The notes beneath the pieces are model-generated. The model saw nothing but the letters and a program-made list of their open reading frames with translations. It was not told the DNA's origin and ran no database searches. Source: Owenia fusiformis (lineage: Eukaryota; Annelida; Polychaeta; Sabellida; Oweniidae). Taken from it: 64,000 nucleotides of DNA. Shown here in pieces: positions 32,989 through 60,100 of the stretch; positions within the stretch are counted from its first letter, which is position 1; each line of letters starts with the position of its first letter. The stretch is from the NCBI GenBank assembly GCA_903813345.2, contig CAIIXF020000003.1, positions 3,374,109 through 3,438,108 of the forward strand, read 5' to 3'. Position numbers and translations under genes: made by a program.

Positions 32989-33714
32989 CGTGCTGTCCCT
33001 ATTCAACACTAAAGAGGGCGCTGTCAGCACTAGACATACACTGCGCGAAGTCTAAAAGTAATTACCGGGTATTGTAATGCTCTTTGTTAAAGTTGCATAG
33101 GCCGTTTTCTTTATTAATCCAAGTCTTCATATGCTTCTCGGATCCGTGTGTCCAAGCGTTGTTTTTACGAAACTACATTAGCTGATGATAGTCTGTCCAT
33201 ATGTTCACTTTTAAATAATACATCCTAAAAACTGCCATCCTATCCTAGTATTTAATACAATGTCAATTCAGTTGAGTCATACCAGCGCAACATCAAGTCT
33301 GTGACTACATTTTTGTGGTTGAAGCAAAAAGAAGATTTCCATATTTGGCTAGAAAAATATAACAATTTCAGGCATTTTGATGACATATTTCAAAGCAATA
33401 GAATTCACAATGCATTCTTCAATAAGTTCATTACTAGTGTAACATTATTAAAATGTATGGAATGAATTGATTTTTACTTGTAGAAATTAGATTTTATGGG
33501 ACTGCCTCGAAAGGGAGGTACACACGAGAATTCTGACGATTATAAAATTACGATTGCCAGTGACTGATGGCTACAAATTAGGTAGTAGCCTAATTATCGA
33601 ATCTAATAAAATATCAAAACGAGTCATAGAGGGTACAAATTAAAAATCATTGAAAAGTGGATGTGCAAATAGTGACCTACATTGAGAGAACGCCGATGCA
33701 ATGCGACCGGGCGC
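32989..33714. other. Upstream region of the collagen-like gene
   Basis: No coding sequence seen. The promoter of the minus-strand collagen-like gene should lie here. No core element could be assigned from sequence alone. Confidence 0.35.
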
Positions 33715-34205
33715 AGCAAATCTCAAACTGTACTGGACAGCACTGTTTATGAAAAAGTATTGTACAGCGCTGTTCAAAACATACTGTACAGCGCTGTCCA
33801 AAACTGTAATGTACAGCGCTGTTTATGAAAAAGTATTGTACAGCGCTGTTCAAAACAGACTGTACAGCGCTGTCCAAAAGTGTAATGTACAGCGCTGTTT
33901 ATGAAAAAGTATTGTATAGCGCTGTTCAGAACATACTGTACAGCGCTGTCCAAAACTGTAATGTACAGCACTGTTTATGAAAACGGTATTGTACAGTGCT
34001 GTTCAGAACATACTGTACAGCGCTGTCCAAAACTGTACTGTACAGCGCTGTTTATGAAAATGGTATTGTACAGTGCTGTTCAGAACATACTGTACAGCGC
34101 TGTCCAAAACTGTACTGTACAGCGCTGTTCATGAAAAAGTATTGTACAGCGCTGTTCAAAACATACTGTACAGTGCTGTCCAAAACAGTAATGTAAAGCG
34201 CTGTA
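33715..34205. repeat. Satellite with palindromic ACAGCGCTGT core and higher-order unit
   Basis: TGTACAGCGCTG recurs about every 24-27 bp. Three alternating linkers (TTTATGAAAAAGTAT, TTCAAAACATAC, TCCAAAACTGTAA) repeat in fixed order, making a roughly 76-78 bp higher-order unit of about six copies. The core ACAGCGCTGT is a perfect palindrome. Frames of 65-77 codons on both strands are by-products. Confidence 0.9.
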
Positions 34206-34287
34206 AGATGATAATACGGATTGGGTGTAAATACCATAAATGCTGACCATGTGGTCAAACGTTTAAGTAGATGAAACTATTTTGGTA

Positions 34288-34659
34288 CAATCAAGTATTT
34301 ATCAAGTGGAATAGCTGTTAATCTATGCAAATCATGCACTGACGTACACATGAATGGCTACAAAAATTGTTGCAGATTCTGTTTGACCACCCAAACACCA
34401 GTCACAGAATGTGCCTATAATATGTATTCACTTCTTCTTATCTGGGTGGCGACACAAAAATAGACAGGATTTCAATCAAGTATTTATCAAGTGGAATAGC
34501 TGTTAATCTATGCAAATCATGCACTGACGTACACATGAATGGCTACAAAAATTGTTGCAGATTCTGTTTGACCACCCAAACACCAGTCACAGAATGTGCC
34601 TATAATATGTATTCACTTCTTCTTATCTGGGTGGCGACACAAAAATAGACAGGATTTCA
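34288..34659. repeat. Direct tandem duplication, 185 bp period
   Basis: TCAAGTATTTATCAAGTGGA begins at 34291 and again at 34476. The 185 bp units, ending in GACAGGATTTCA, look nearly identical, so the duplication is probably recent. No gene. Confidence 0.9.
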
Positions 34660-37371
34660 GATCATCACATTCTTTTTATTAAACTGTAGTTGAAGGACTC
34701 AATAAATTTAGGCTTTATACACTCTCCTCGTTAGTTTGGCAACTAGAACGTTTTATTGGAGAACATATCGGTCATTTAATGTTTTAATAATAATCAATTT
34801 CAAGTATTCACAAATCTGCTTAATTTCTTCAATAAACATGTTTTGATAGGTGATTGATCAAAAAGGGGACTTCTACCATACTTATGAAGGGGAGTGTACA
34901 TATTACTACGTAGGGTTAGTGTAGATTTCATCATCTCAAATGACAGAAAATAATAAATTGATAGCTGACATAATTTTATTCTACTAACAGTATTGTATAC
35001 TAAATGAGAGAAATTGTACAGGTTTACAATTTATTATGCTTCTAACAACATTCACATGATTGTTTTAAGAATATACTAATTTACAATAATATTCAGTAAA
35101 ACATCTGTACAGGATGTCCATAAAGTTTCTTTATAATTACAATAAAATGTTAAGTGTAAAGAGACTCCATGGACACCATGTATATCTGAACACCTCTATC
35201 ATCTAAATACATTTTTCGGTTCTTCTTTTAATCCTCGGATGGCTCCAGTGTTCAAAATCTTGAAATTGAACACTAAACCTCACAATGAACACTTTTAGCT
35301 CACCCAAATGGTGTTCAGAACAGATAGGTTTCACCGTAATGTAACACGTTTTTAAATGAGATTTCTTACACCTTTGACGCTAAACAGGTAATAAGGAGTG
35401 AATATTTTATTCCCACAATGTGGTCGACACATTCATCTTAATGGTTGGATTCAATGTTCGTTCAATAACAAAACCATGTGAGGGCGTTAAATTGAACAAA
35501 ATCAATTTAATCAAACTATATAGAAATATCAAATTAAGCTATTCAATCTTATAACAACTGAAAATCATATTATTGATTAAATAAGAATTCTATTTTACAT
35601 TAAAAATGCCTATTTAGGGAACACAATAAATTGTTAAAGAGAAAAAAATTGTTTAACAATGACAAAAACAACTGAATTTTAGGAATGCACAGATAATAGA
35701 TAATAAATTTTGCATCAAATATTTGGTACATCACTCTCCCATTTTATAAATTTCCTCTTGACTAGTAGACATGTGTGTTAATGGCGGACGGGATGACACA
35801 AAATGAGGGAGAGGGTATACAAAAGGTCGATGCAAGACTAAGAATAATAGTATTATTCAGTTATTGATACACAAAGATTCCAATATTGTTCATTACACAA
35901 AGATTCCAATATTGTTCATTTCATATGATCAAGCACCCTTTAATTAGTTAACATAATATTTAGATAATTAGCTAAGCGTTTTCATTTTTTCTGTTTAAGC
36001 TGTACACTTTGCCCAAAAGTGGGATACAAGTATAATAAAGCTCATAATAGTGTAATATGAAAAGATTTTTACATTTTTGAAATAAAGTAGCACTAAAATA
36101 CATTCAGGTGCAGTTTTAGTTTCATAATTCAGCTCTTCTTGGCCAACATTTAAAGCCACAAAATAAAAATAAAGATTATTCGACACCTGTACATGAGTTC
36201 TACTCAAAAAATCATCGAAAAATTACAGAGTTACCAAGTTTCAGTGATGTGGCTCCATCTATCTTGTATTCACCAAAATGACAGCAACATCTATTGAAGA
36301 AAAAACAACTATTTGGCAATACTACAATAACATAGCTACTAATCAAGGTGTTTTAAGTCGGATCCAGACTAGTGTTAACATTACATAAGTTTATAATCAG
36401 ATCTGAGAAAAGCATTTTTTATTTTTCACAATATTCATCATGCCCTTTTTAGTCATATATTAATTGTTATTTTCATATCATAATGTTTTTTTCATAACAT
36501 TTTTTGATTATGTTTTTTATAATGTTTTTCATAATGTTTTTTCATTATGTTTTTTCATAATGTCTTTTCAGATATGTCTAACAAGATGTACATATATTTT
36601 GTATCGTTATTCCTTGTTGCATCCTCAATCCTTATTAAAGCTATTTTTAGTCTTTGAACAATCTTGAAATGTTTTTAATAATTAGGACTTGTAATCCTTT
36701 TTCATATTGTTATTTCCAAGCAAGGTTCTTGTCACATGATATGACTTCTTTTTCTAACTAAAAGTCATGTAAAAAGTACTTAAAGGCAGAATCAGATCTA
36801 CAGGGGTGACAAAATTACAAGTAACATGTACAATTGACCTACCAATCTATTCCTTAGAGTCTCAAATACAATATCTCCCAAAAGATTTGCCATATATTAT
36901 AAACTGATGAAGTTTGATTTAAAGTGCAAAAATTAGTGAAAAATATTTGAATTTTAATAATCATGCATTATTGTAAAAATCTTTAGTTTTCCTAAAATGA
37001 GTGTGCACTTTTGGGATTTTTAGAAAATAGACATGATAAGGAATGACATGAGCCAGAAATATTCTAAAATTGAAACAATTTTTTTGTTGGCCTGCTCGCT
37101 AGATCTGATTCTCTCTTTAAAATAAGATAGGACTATTCTGCTTCATTTTTCATTTCGAATGAAAAATCAAAGTCAGTTTTTTATCGTCAGCCATGACTTC
37201 CATTGCTACCATCAGCGTCAATTCAATATGAAAGCCACGTAATGTTTTTTAGTCAGTTATGACTATTTCTGTTCATACTTATCCAATCTTTTTCATTTTA
37301 TAGTTATGAACTATCAATGATGGTGTAATATCAGACTTTGAGTTCATCAATGTTTCACACAAGTTTACCAT
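34660..37371. other. Intergenic AT-rich DNA 3' of ALT
   Basis: No gene recognised. A 29 bp direct repeat (ACACAAAGATTCCAATATTG) sits at 35871-35920 and a microsatellite-like run of ATAATGTTTTTTC at 36478-36560. The ALT 3' UTR and poly(A) site should lie at the right end. Confidence 0.4.
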
Positions 37372-51486
<14,115 letters not shown>

Positions 51487-51769
51487 CGTAACTGTCTGCA
51501 GACAATGAAACAATTACATCGATTTTTTTTAAATTTAAAAAAAAGTACATAGATATTAATCAGTTGCTGTATTGAATAAAGTGGGTGCATTCTAATTGAA
51601 ATGTTGAACTTTCACTTTTAAGTTTGCAGATACAACCCCCCCCATTATTTCAATGGACTAAGGATGGACATTAATTAGCTGCATCAAGATCATTGCACTC
51701 TGAAAAAGTGTAAGTTGTCACTCGCTATTTTTTAACTGAAATTTCCTACTGAAGCTTGTGATCTTCACA

Positions 51770-52268
51770 CCGGAATAGCCTGACAACGGTAAAGTCAGAA
51801 ACCGTTATCACAAATGGCGGACATAACCGTCGCTTCAACTGTTTAATCACTTGGTCATCATTTCATGATATTTTATTGTCGCTAATTCTGTGCATGCTTG
51901 TGATAATGTATCATATGAAATCCCATTTTCGATCAGGTGGGTCGTGAATCTCCACAATATAGCGTCTTCGATATCGTCAATGACAACGGAATCTGATTTT
52001 GAGTAATTTTAAAAGACAACGGCATATGGTAATTACAATGTCCGTTGTCCTGTATCTCATTTTGATCGGTTAAATTAAAGACTTTATTTCGATGGTAGAA
52101 TACTATTAATGTACAATGAGTATCAAAACACTTCGATTGATTGTTGTTCCAAAGGAATTTAGTCTACATGTAAGTGCTCTATTAAACATACAGTTCATGA
52201 AAATCTAATTGAAGCGACAGTTATTTGTGACAACGGTATCTGACTTTACCGTTGTCAGGTTATTCCGG
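51770..52268. mobile_element. 500 bp MITE upstream of the first ALT coding exon
   Basis: Arms CCGGAATAGCCTGACAACGG..AAAGTCAGA.ACCGTT (51770-51840) and their reverse complement (52206-52268) are about 60-70 bp long. Non-coding interior. It lies between the proposed 5' UTR exon and the first coding exon. Confidence 0.7.
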
Positions 52269-52316
52269 GATGAGCTTCTTGCTTGGCTAATTAGCGGATG
52301 AATGTTAGGCCTACCA

Positions 52317-53351
52317 CTAACCAAACCCGTCTGGCCCAGTTATCTACTCCCGTACTCGTAGATCTGGGCCAGACTAGCTCCAATGCAAAAAAGGGGTATT
52401 TACTCCGGAAAAAACACACTGTCTTTTCAATGTATAATACGTGCTAATAAATGAATAAACATCATAAAAAACACTTACGTGTTTGTTCCTTGTATCAAAC
52501 TTTGTATTTATATTAGGTTTCCATCGCTGGATGACGGCTAATAAATAAGAACGAAATGATTAAACGCAGCAAAAAGAAAAATTCTTCTGCAATCTGTTCG
52601 TGATCTCGTAGAATATCGAGAAGTCTCGGCTGCATATTTCGTTCAGTACTACATTAGGTCAGTTCAACAAATTGAAAAATCGTATTTAATGTCCATCATA
52701 TTTATTTCAAGCCTTAATACAACACAGATACGTCTGTTTTATAAAGTAATCTACATTTTGATAATAAATCTGCTGAAGAAATCGTAATATGTGGGATGTA
52801 TTGGTTCCTGGGAAATGTATTTTCGTTCCATGAAAGTTAAAAAATCATCGCGTCACACTTATGTTACGTCACGTACTCTCATTGATTCATTGACTCATTG
52901 ATATATTTTTAAAAGTCTTTTAAATAAAGTGAAATGAAGCCAAAATCAGCTAAAATTATGCATTCAATGTCGTAAAATGGCGTGACTGGAATATGATGCA
53001 ATCACCCGTGACGTCAGACACGTATTGCCACATCAACAACGAAAAAAACAATTAATATAGACTTCACTGATTGGTTTAAAGATTCTCCGCATCATTTGTG
53101 ACGTCATTAACATGTTCCCCAACCAATAACTAAACAAATTACAAATAGGCATATAGGTTCGTTCAGTGCCACGCTCTTGAATCAGTTATAAACAGGGATA
53201 ATCAACAGATATATGAGAGGGTCAGGCATTTTTTTGACTTGGAGACCTCGACTCGAGGAGTTTGCTGCATTTTCTTGTTTTGCATTGGAGCTAGTCTGGC
53301 CCAGATCTACGAGTACGGGAGTAGATAACTGGGCCAGACGGGTTTGGTTAG
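52317..53351. mobile_element. 1.03 kb inverted-repeat element over the ALT 5' region
   Basis: 74 bp perfect inverted arms, CTAACCAAACCCGTCTGGCC ... AATGCAAAA at 52317-52390 and the mirror at 53277-53351. The interior holds TGACGT/CRE-like motifs (for example GTGACGTCAGAC near 53011 and GTGACGTCATTAAC near 53099) and a possible ALT 5' UTR exon. Confidence 0.75.
52489..52560 (-). other. GPT: Possible ALT 5' untranslated exon
   Basis: A strong donor (AACAAACAC/GTAAGTG, 52489) faces the acceptor CTGCAG/ACAGTTACG at 51495, nine bases before the proposed ATG. The upstream frame has no in-frame ATG, so this would be leader sequence. The 5' limit is not visible, and the proposal rests on one splice site. 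Confidence 0.35.
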
Positions 53352-53359
53352 CCTACCAC

Positions 53360-54120
53360 GTGAAAGGGAAAGATGTATATGTCTGTCTATATAAGTTGTA
53401 TAGCTAAATCCAAAAACCACCTGTTTTAACTACATGTATTGAATTTGACTAGGAAAATAGACTTTAAACTACAGACAACAATATACAACGGCAGACAGCA
53501 GACATGCAATATTTACGTGATTTATTAACAGTCAGACTGATCCACTGACTGAGGTCAATCATGATGATTTTTTTAATTTTGACCCTAAATAATTCAGCTA
53601 AATAATACAGCCAGATCATATTTTTAGGTTGTAAATTGACAAATACAATGTAGTTTATTATTGTATTAAAGAATAGTCAAATGTACTCACTTTTAAATGC
53701 AGTTATTATGATAAAAGCTTCCCTGTTTGTTTCGCAAGAAGGACAAAAATTTTCAAGGTCATGAACACATTAATGCGTTAAATTTACGAACATATAACTT
53801 CCTTTATAATTTGTTCGTATAGTTCTTTTGGATTGGAGGATAAAAAATGAGCATCAAAAGAACTGATTTCTGATCCCATCGTACTTAAAAAAGGAATAAT
53901 AAACAGGTTTCTAAATTCATAAGGTATTCACCAGAACCATGAAAAGATGACTCACTGATTATGGCGAACGAATGGTATATATTAGCTGTCCGTAATTTGT
54001 TTGCATCACTTACATTTTATTTCCTGTTTAGAAAGTTTTGAAACTTTTCATGATAGAGTTGATTTTGTGACAATCTGAGGTTTCTAGAGTCCATATACAA
54101 TACATAGATTATTTATTAAA
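53360..54120. promoter_or_regulatory. Intergenic region between ALT and CYBA
   Basis: The two genes diverge from here. CYBA starts at 54121, so its promoter and 5' UTR should lie in this stretch. I could not identify a TATA box or initiator with confidence. Confidence 0.35.
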
Positions 54121-57100
54121 ATGGGACAGATAGAATGGGCCATGTGGGCCAATGAACAGGCCATTGCAAGTAGCTTTAGTGAGTACACTTTTAATTGTTT
54201 TTATAACACCAGAACACTGATTGTGATTGTCTATGTCTATGTCAGTAATCTGCAAAAGGCTAACAAGCCCATATAAAGCAGATATATAATTTAACAGTGA
54301 TAGAATTTGAATAGAATATAATTTAAAACCTTAACATTTAAAAATAGATCTATGGTTTACAACTCATTTTACCTGGGGAGACTGTCAGGCTACCGCGTTG
54401 ACATCACCCCTCTTTACCAGTAGTGCAGGCTTGTTGCTGTGCACTGGGGACCCTTTCCATTAAAACATAGATCTATATTAAAAACACACCTATTTAATTG
54501 CAGTTATTGACATAGGCATAGTATGATGATTTAAAACTACTTAGACTGTCACAGTCTAAGATGTCACCAGGTAGAGTGTTCCATTTTGCTATTGTCCTAG
54601 GGAAATAGCTAAATTTGTATGCATCCGTTCTAGTTGATGGTTGTATGAACTTAGAAGGATGATACAACCTAGTGTTGGTATTGATCTGTTGGCGGAAGTA
54701 TGGAGGCACGTCAATGGCTGCTAGGTTCTGCTTTCCTTTGTAGAAAAGGAAAACTCTAGCAGCCTCTCGACGCTCCTTCAGTGGCTCCCACTGTAGGTCT
54801 TGAAGAGCTTTGGTGACGCAGCCTGGTTCCCTTGAGTGACATTTGGTTACAAACCTGGCTGCTCTTCTCTGTACCTGTTAATATAATTGCAGAAAGAAAA
54901 TACAAAGATCTAATAATTATCACATATTCTCCTGGTCATAGACAATAATATGGATAAAGGTAAACATGATAGTTTAGTATCCTGAATCTACATTTCTTTT
55001 CGCTGTTTAGACCTTGTATGTTTTATTTTATGTTTTCTATTTTTTATTTTAGTTGTGTTCGTTGGAGGAATAACAGCTATTGCAGGACAATTCAGTAACT
55101 GGGGATTCGGTGTGTACGCTGTGTATCCTTTTGAATACATATATATTACGGCCAGTCACATTCTGATTGGTCAAGAGGTGGTCAACAATTTAAACAGTTA
55201 CCCACATAACGATTAAACTTTGTTTGGTAATGAAGATGGATAATAATTGACCCTCCATCCTATACATGATGTACAAACTGTATACGGAGATGCACCTCGA
55301 CGCTCTGATGCTGCATCGATCGTTGCACCGGTCGGCGTGTTGTTCGATGCATCTATCATTGCACGGAGGTGTGATGGCCACTCTCAGACTCTGGACTGTA
55401 TTACATGTATATAAAGAGATGCATACAAAGTGTAGTGAGGTTTGTACTGGGAGAGGGGGCTTATCTAAATTCGTTATTTTGGTGGTTAGCTATGAACATG
55501 GGCTATTGGGGGGAGGTCTACTTGTGTATTCTTACTGCCAATCTGATATCAGTAGTAGTGAGTAGCTCCCATAATTCTTTCATATTCTATCGTATTCTGT
55601 GATTCCCCATTATATGATGTCAGGCCCGTAGCCAGGGGGGGTTCGCAGGGTTCGGGCGAACCCCCCCCCTGGCCAAAAATTCTTTCAAAATCATGCAGTT
55701 TTTGACCATTTTGAGCACTTCTCTAGTGATTTTAACCTAATTTGGGCCAAAATTGTCAAATGTGAACCCCCCTGAAAATTTTTGAAAATTGAACCCCTTG
55801 GCAAATCCTGGCTACGGGCTTGGATGTCCAATCAAATTGAACAATCATGAGCATGCTCTCTCAATTTGAAATCGCGGGAATGGCGTTAACATCAGTTCAA
55901 CATCATCATTTAAAAACTGGCAATACTATCGAAGTTACTCGATCCAAACTTGTAGCGAACATTGAGAGATTCATTTCAATGGCAAATGAGGCATGTTTAT
56001 AAAATTTGTCATCGAACGTACCAATACGAAAGGTCATCTTTGGGAAATCTCCCTCCTGACCTGATACATGTATTGAACAAATATTTCACTGTATTGAGGT
56101 GAAAACCTGTGCATCTTTCTCCTGTTATATTCCACAAAGCCCGATTTTCAATGACATATGACCTGAAAGTGGTTTTACGAATCATATAGTTGCTAGCTTA
56201 GTAATATAACAATTCTTGTTTTTCCTTGACATTCCATTCTTCAGTTTGGCTGGTCTTCTGATACTGCTATTGGAGTACCCTAGAGGCAAAAGAGTCAAAG
56301 GAAACACAATGGAACGAAAGTAAGTTCATAAAAATGTTAACTTACATGGAGTTCCCATATGTTATTTATGCATTTTCGTTCAGAATTGAATAATGTATAT
56401 TCATATTGGTATGGAGTCATACATGTTGAATTCAAAACTGAAGCTTTCATGTATCTGCAAACGTTTATGACATTAATTAATTTTGCAAGAAATCAACTAA
56501 GGAATCAAAGATGACACGAAAATTGTACACCATGGGCTTTTTTGAGTGATAATATACAGGGTGTGCCAAAAATTACGTGGAAAATGGGATAATTAATTGT
56601 AAAATTAAAAGCAATCTTTTGCTTTTGTCAATGTCATTGTTTCCCAAATCAATGTGTCTATTTTGAAAAGGGTATAGTTGTGGTGTATACCAAAATTTCC
56701 ATCAGCCTAACGATGCTTACTCTGACTAAGACAAGTAATTCTACAAACTTAACAAGATCTTAATTAAAGGCAGAATCAGAATTAAGTCACAAATTCAAAT
56801 GACTAAATTATACACTTTATCATGGGGGTTTTTAAAGAAGGAAGATGAGTCTTAGGCAGGGTAATAACTTATAACCAACATTTGTAATAAGATTATATAG
56901 ATAATATATAAGACAAGCAACATATTAAGGATGCATACAGGGTAAATATATATGTATAATAGATTTATACACATGTTCAAGTCTATAATTACCCAATAAG
57001 TCCCTTTAAGTACTTAAAGAAGATAAAGATGTCAGAAGGTGATTTGTGTTAAAATGGATGGGGGGGGGTCTTTCTGTTTTTAAATATTCACAATTTACAA

Positions 57101-60100
57101 GTTTTACTTGTAGATGCTTTAGGAATGAATGTGTGTGTGTGTGTGTGTGTGTGGGGGGGGGGGGTGTTTCTGATGTGTTTCCACTTCTTTTTAGTTATAG
57201 CAAAAATGGTAAAATATCACACATACAAAATGCCACCATTTTTAAAGAAAGTTTACTCTTTTTTGATAGTCTTGCATCATCATGTAGTTAAGGGGAGGGG
57301 GTTGGCAAAATTTTCTCAATCAGGCAGTTTTTCAGGACTCTGAGCATTTTTCATGTGATTTTGGGCCCCAAAGGGACCCCCCCCTGGAATTTTTCTGAAA
57401 AGTGACCCTCCCCCTTGGCCAAAGCTAGGTATGGGCATAATGCAGTACTTAGAATCATAAATTGTACAATAAAATGGTATGAACTTAAATGCACCATGGA
57501 TATTTTTAGAGATATTTATCTGATTTAGGGCATCATGATTTAAGCTGTTTCACACTGTCGGATAATAATAATAATAAAACTTATGACATGTGGAGATTCA
57601 TATGTATCACTACATGTATTTTATGCCAGGTGTAAATGTATATGTTTTGCCAGGACAGGCCCCAAGCCAGGGGGTTTTACTAAACCCCATATTGCCAACA
57701 ATTTCTTCAAAATCATGTAGTTTTTTAAGCATTTTTCGTACAATTGTTTAGTGATTTTGGGTCAAAATTGTCAAAGTTAAACCCCCTGGAATATGTGAAA
57801 AATAACACCCCCTTGGGAAAACTTGTTTACGGGCTTGCAGGCTCTTAACAAGTCTAAGTAGAAAAACATAGGTTTGTAAAGATTTAAAGGAAATACCGAA
57901 TTCGTCTTTAATTTGCCAAACATTTTAATTTTGCGAATTTGATGAAGCAACAAAATCCCTAATTTTAAAAATGCCAAAAATACCCAGGAATAGGTTGATG
58001 ATTGAACCCCTTGGAAAATCTGCAAATTAGCTAAAAAAGGCAAATATGCCCGATATCCCAAAAAGTTAAATTAAGTAGGGAAACACATTAAGAGGTTCTC
58101 GCAACCTGCTTAGGATTATCTTATATTCTAGATAATCTTTGATAATTCAAAGCTTTGCACCTTTACTATAATACTGAGCCAGCATAAGATGGAATACGCA
58201 AATAATCCACATGGTTGAGCCAATAACTTTTTTTATAAACAGTAAAAGCTCTAAAAGTGGAACACCTCTAAAAGTGGAACACCTAAAAGTGGAACACCTC
58301 TAAAAGTGGAACACCTGTAAATGTGGAACACCTAAAAGTGGAACACCTCTAAGAGTGGAACACCTAAAAGTGGAACACCTCTAAAAGTGGAACACCTCTA
58401 AAAGTTGAGTCCCTCCAAACAAGTGGAACACTTTCCCGAGTCCCATTTAGACCTATATTGATTTAGTGCTAAATGAATTTGTCTAAGTAAAACACCTCAC
58501 AAGTGAAACACTTTTTAGAGGTTCCAAAGGTGTTCCACTTTATAGACAGGTGTTATACATTTGAATAAAAGAATTTGAATCAGAAGAATTGTCATTTAAA
58601 CATCCCTGAATCTTTCTTAAACAACTTATGTCGACTCCTGTAGACTCCCCGGACCATGTATTAATTTTGTATCTTAATTTTTTTTATTCAGTCTTATTTA
58701 TTGTAAGCAATTCATAATAAAAATGTGAGTAGTAATAAAAATATGAGTAGTGGCTCTACTTTACAGTATTAACAGTTACAGATTATACATATACCTTAAA
58801 ATGTTAAAATATTTGTTTATAACTACAAATAATACTGCATCTATAATTTAAAGGGCATTTTACTTACTTACTTTTAGTTATATAAAAATATAACTATTGT
58901 TTCACTATCTTATAAATGTCGTTTAAAAAGTCTGTTATTGTATTGTATTGTATTTTGTTTACCACCAATGAAGGTGAGCAATACCTCTTGGGTATGTCCC
59001 ATATATGTACAGTCGTAATTTATGTAATTAACATGGAAGATAGACCCAGAAACCCCTCCTTGAAGGAGCCCTGTGTTCTTTTATGTGCACTTATACATAG
59101 ACATACAAGTACACACCACAGCCTTTTGTACGAGTTGTGGACCACTCAGTCAAACACCCTGAAGTACTTCACGCAAACAAGCAAATTTAGCCTTGCCTGA
59201 ACCGGGGATCGAATCCGGGACCTATTGCGTAAGAGGTACCTGCGCTACCGCTGAGCTACACGGGTGGACTATATATTATATTATATTATATTATATTATA
59301 TTTTATATATATATTATATATTTTCAGATATCAGATCTATCTGACCAAACTGGTAGACAAACTTGGACCTGTTAGTAGCAACTACTTTGTAAGATTCGTG
59401 ATACACCTACTGTAAGTCTGTTTTGGTATTACTACAGTAAACCTGTCTTATTTGAACATTAATGAGACCACCAATTGGATTGACTTGTACCCACATCTGG
59501 ACACTAATCTGATATAATGATATGTAATATATCAATGTGAAATATCAATTTCAGAGTGATATATCAATGTGAAACATCAATATTAGTGTGATACACCAAT
59601 TGAGTGTAAAATATCAATGTGCTATATCAATATCAGTGTGATATATCTATGTGAAATATCAATATCAGTGTGATATATCAATGTGTTACATCACTGTGAA
59701 ATATCAATAGTAGTGTGATATATCAAATGGAATGTGAAATATCAATATTGGTTGTGATGCATCAGTTGAATGTAAAATATCAATGTGCTGTATCAATGTG
59801 AAATATCAATATCAATGTGAAATTCTTTTGGTTGTTTTTTTTTAATTTGCAATAGGTTACCATCTTAAAAATCTTTTGAACACCTGCCAAAATGAACACT
59901 TACAGCAGGTCTCTTGTTCCATTTGGACAGGTTTACATCCCAATTATTCACTTGCGCCATTGTTGTAACCAGTCAATGCAATATACAGTACATATAGTTC
60001 TTTTTGTGTCTTTTGAATAGCTTTGTTAATTTCTCTTTAAGGAATCAAATGCACATATATGTGTATTTCATACATAAAATGGTACATTAAATGCAAAAAC

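Noticed and set aside
33677-34258. Several 65-77 codon frames on both strands
   Set aside because: By-products of the ACAGCGCTGT satellite. They are the same words in several frames.
59185-59270. tRNA gene on the minus strand
   Set aside because: Both polymerase III boxes are present, but the body continues into a 250 bp SINE with a repetitive tail, so it is a SINE head, not a stand-alone tRNA gene.
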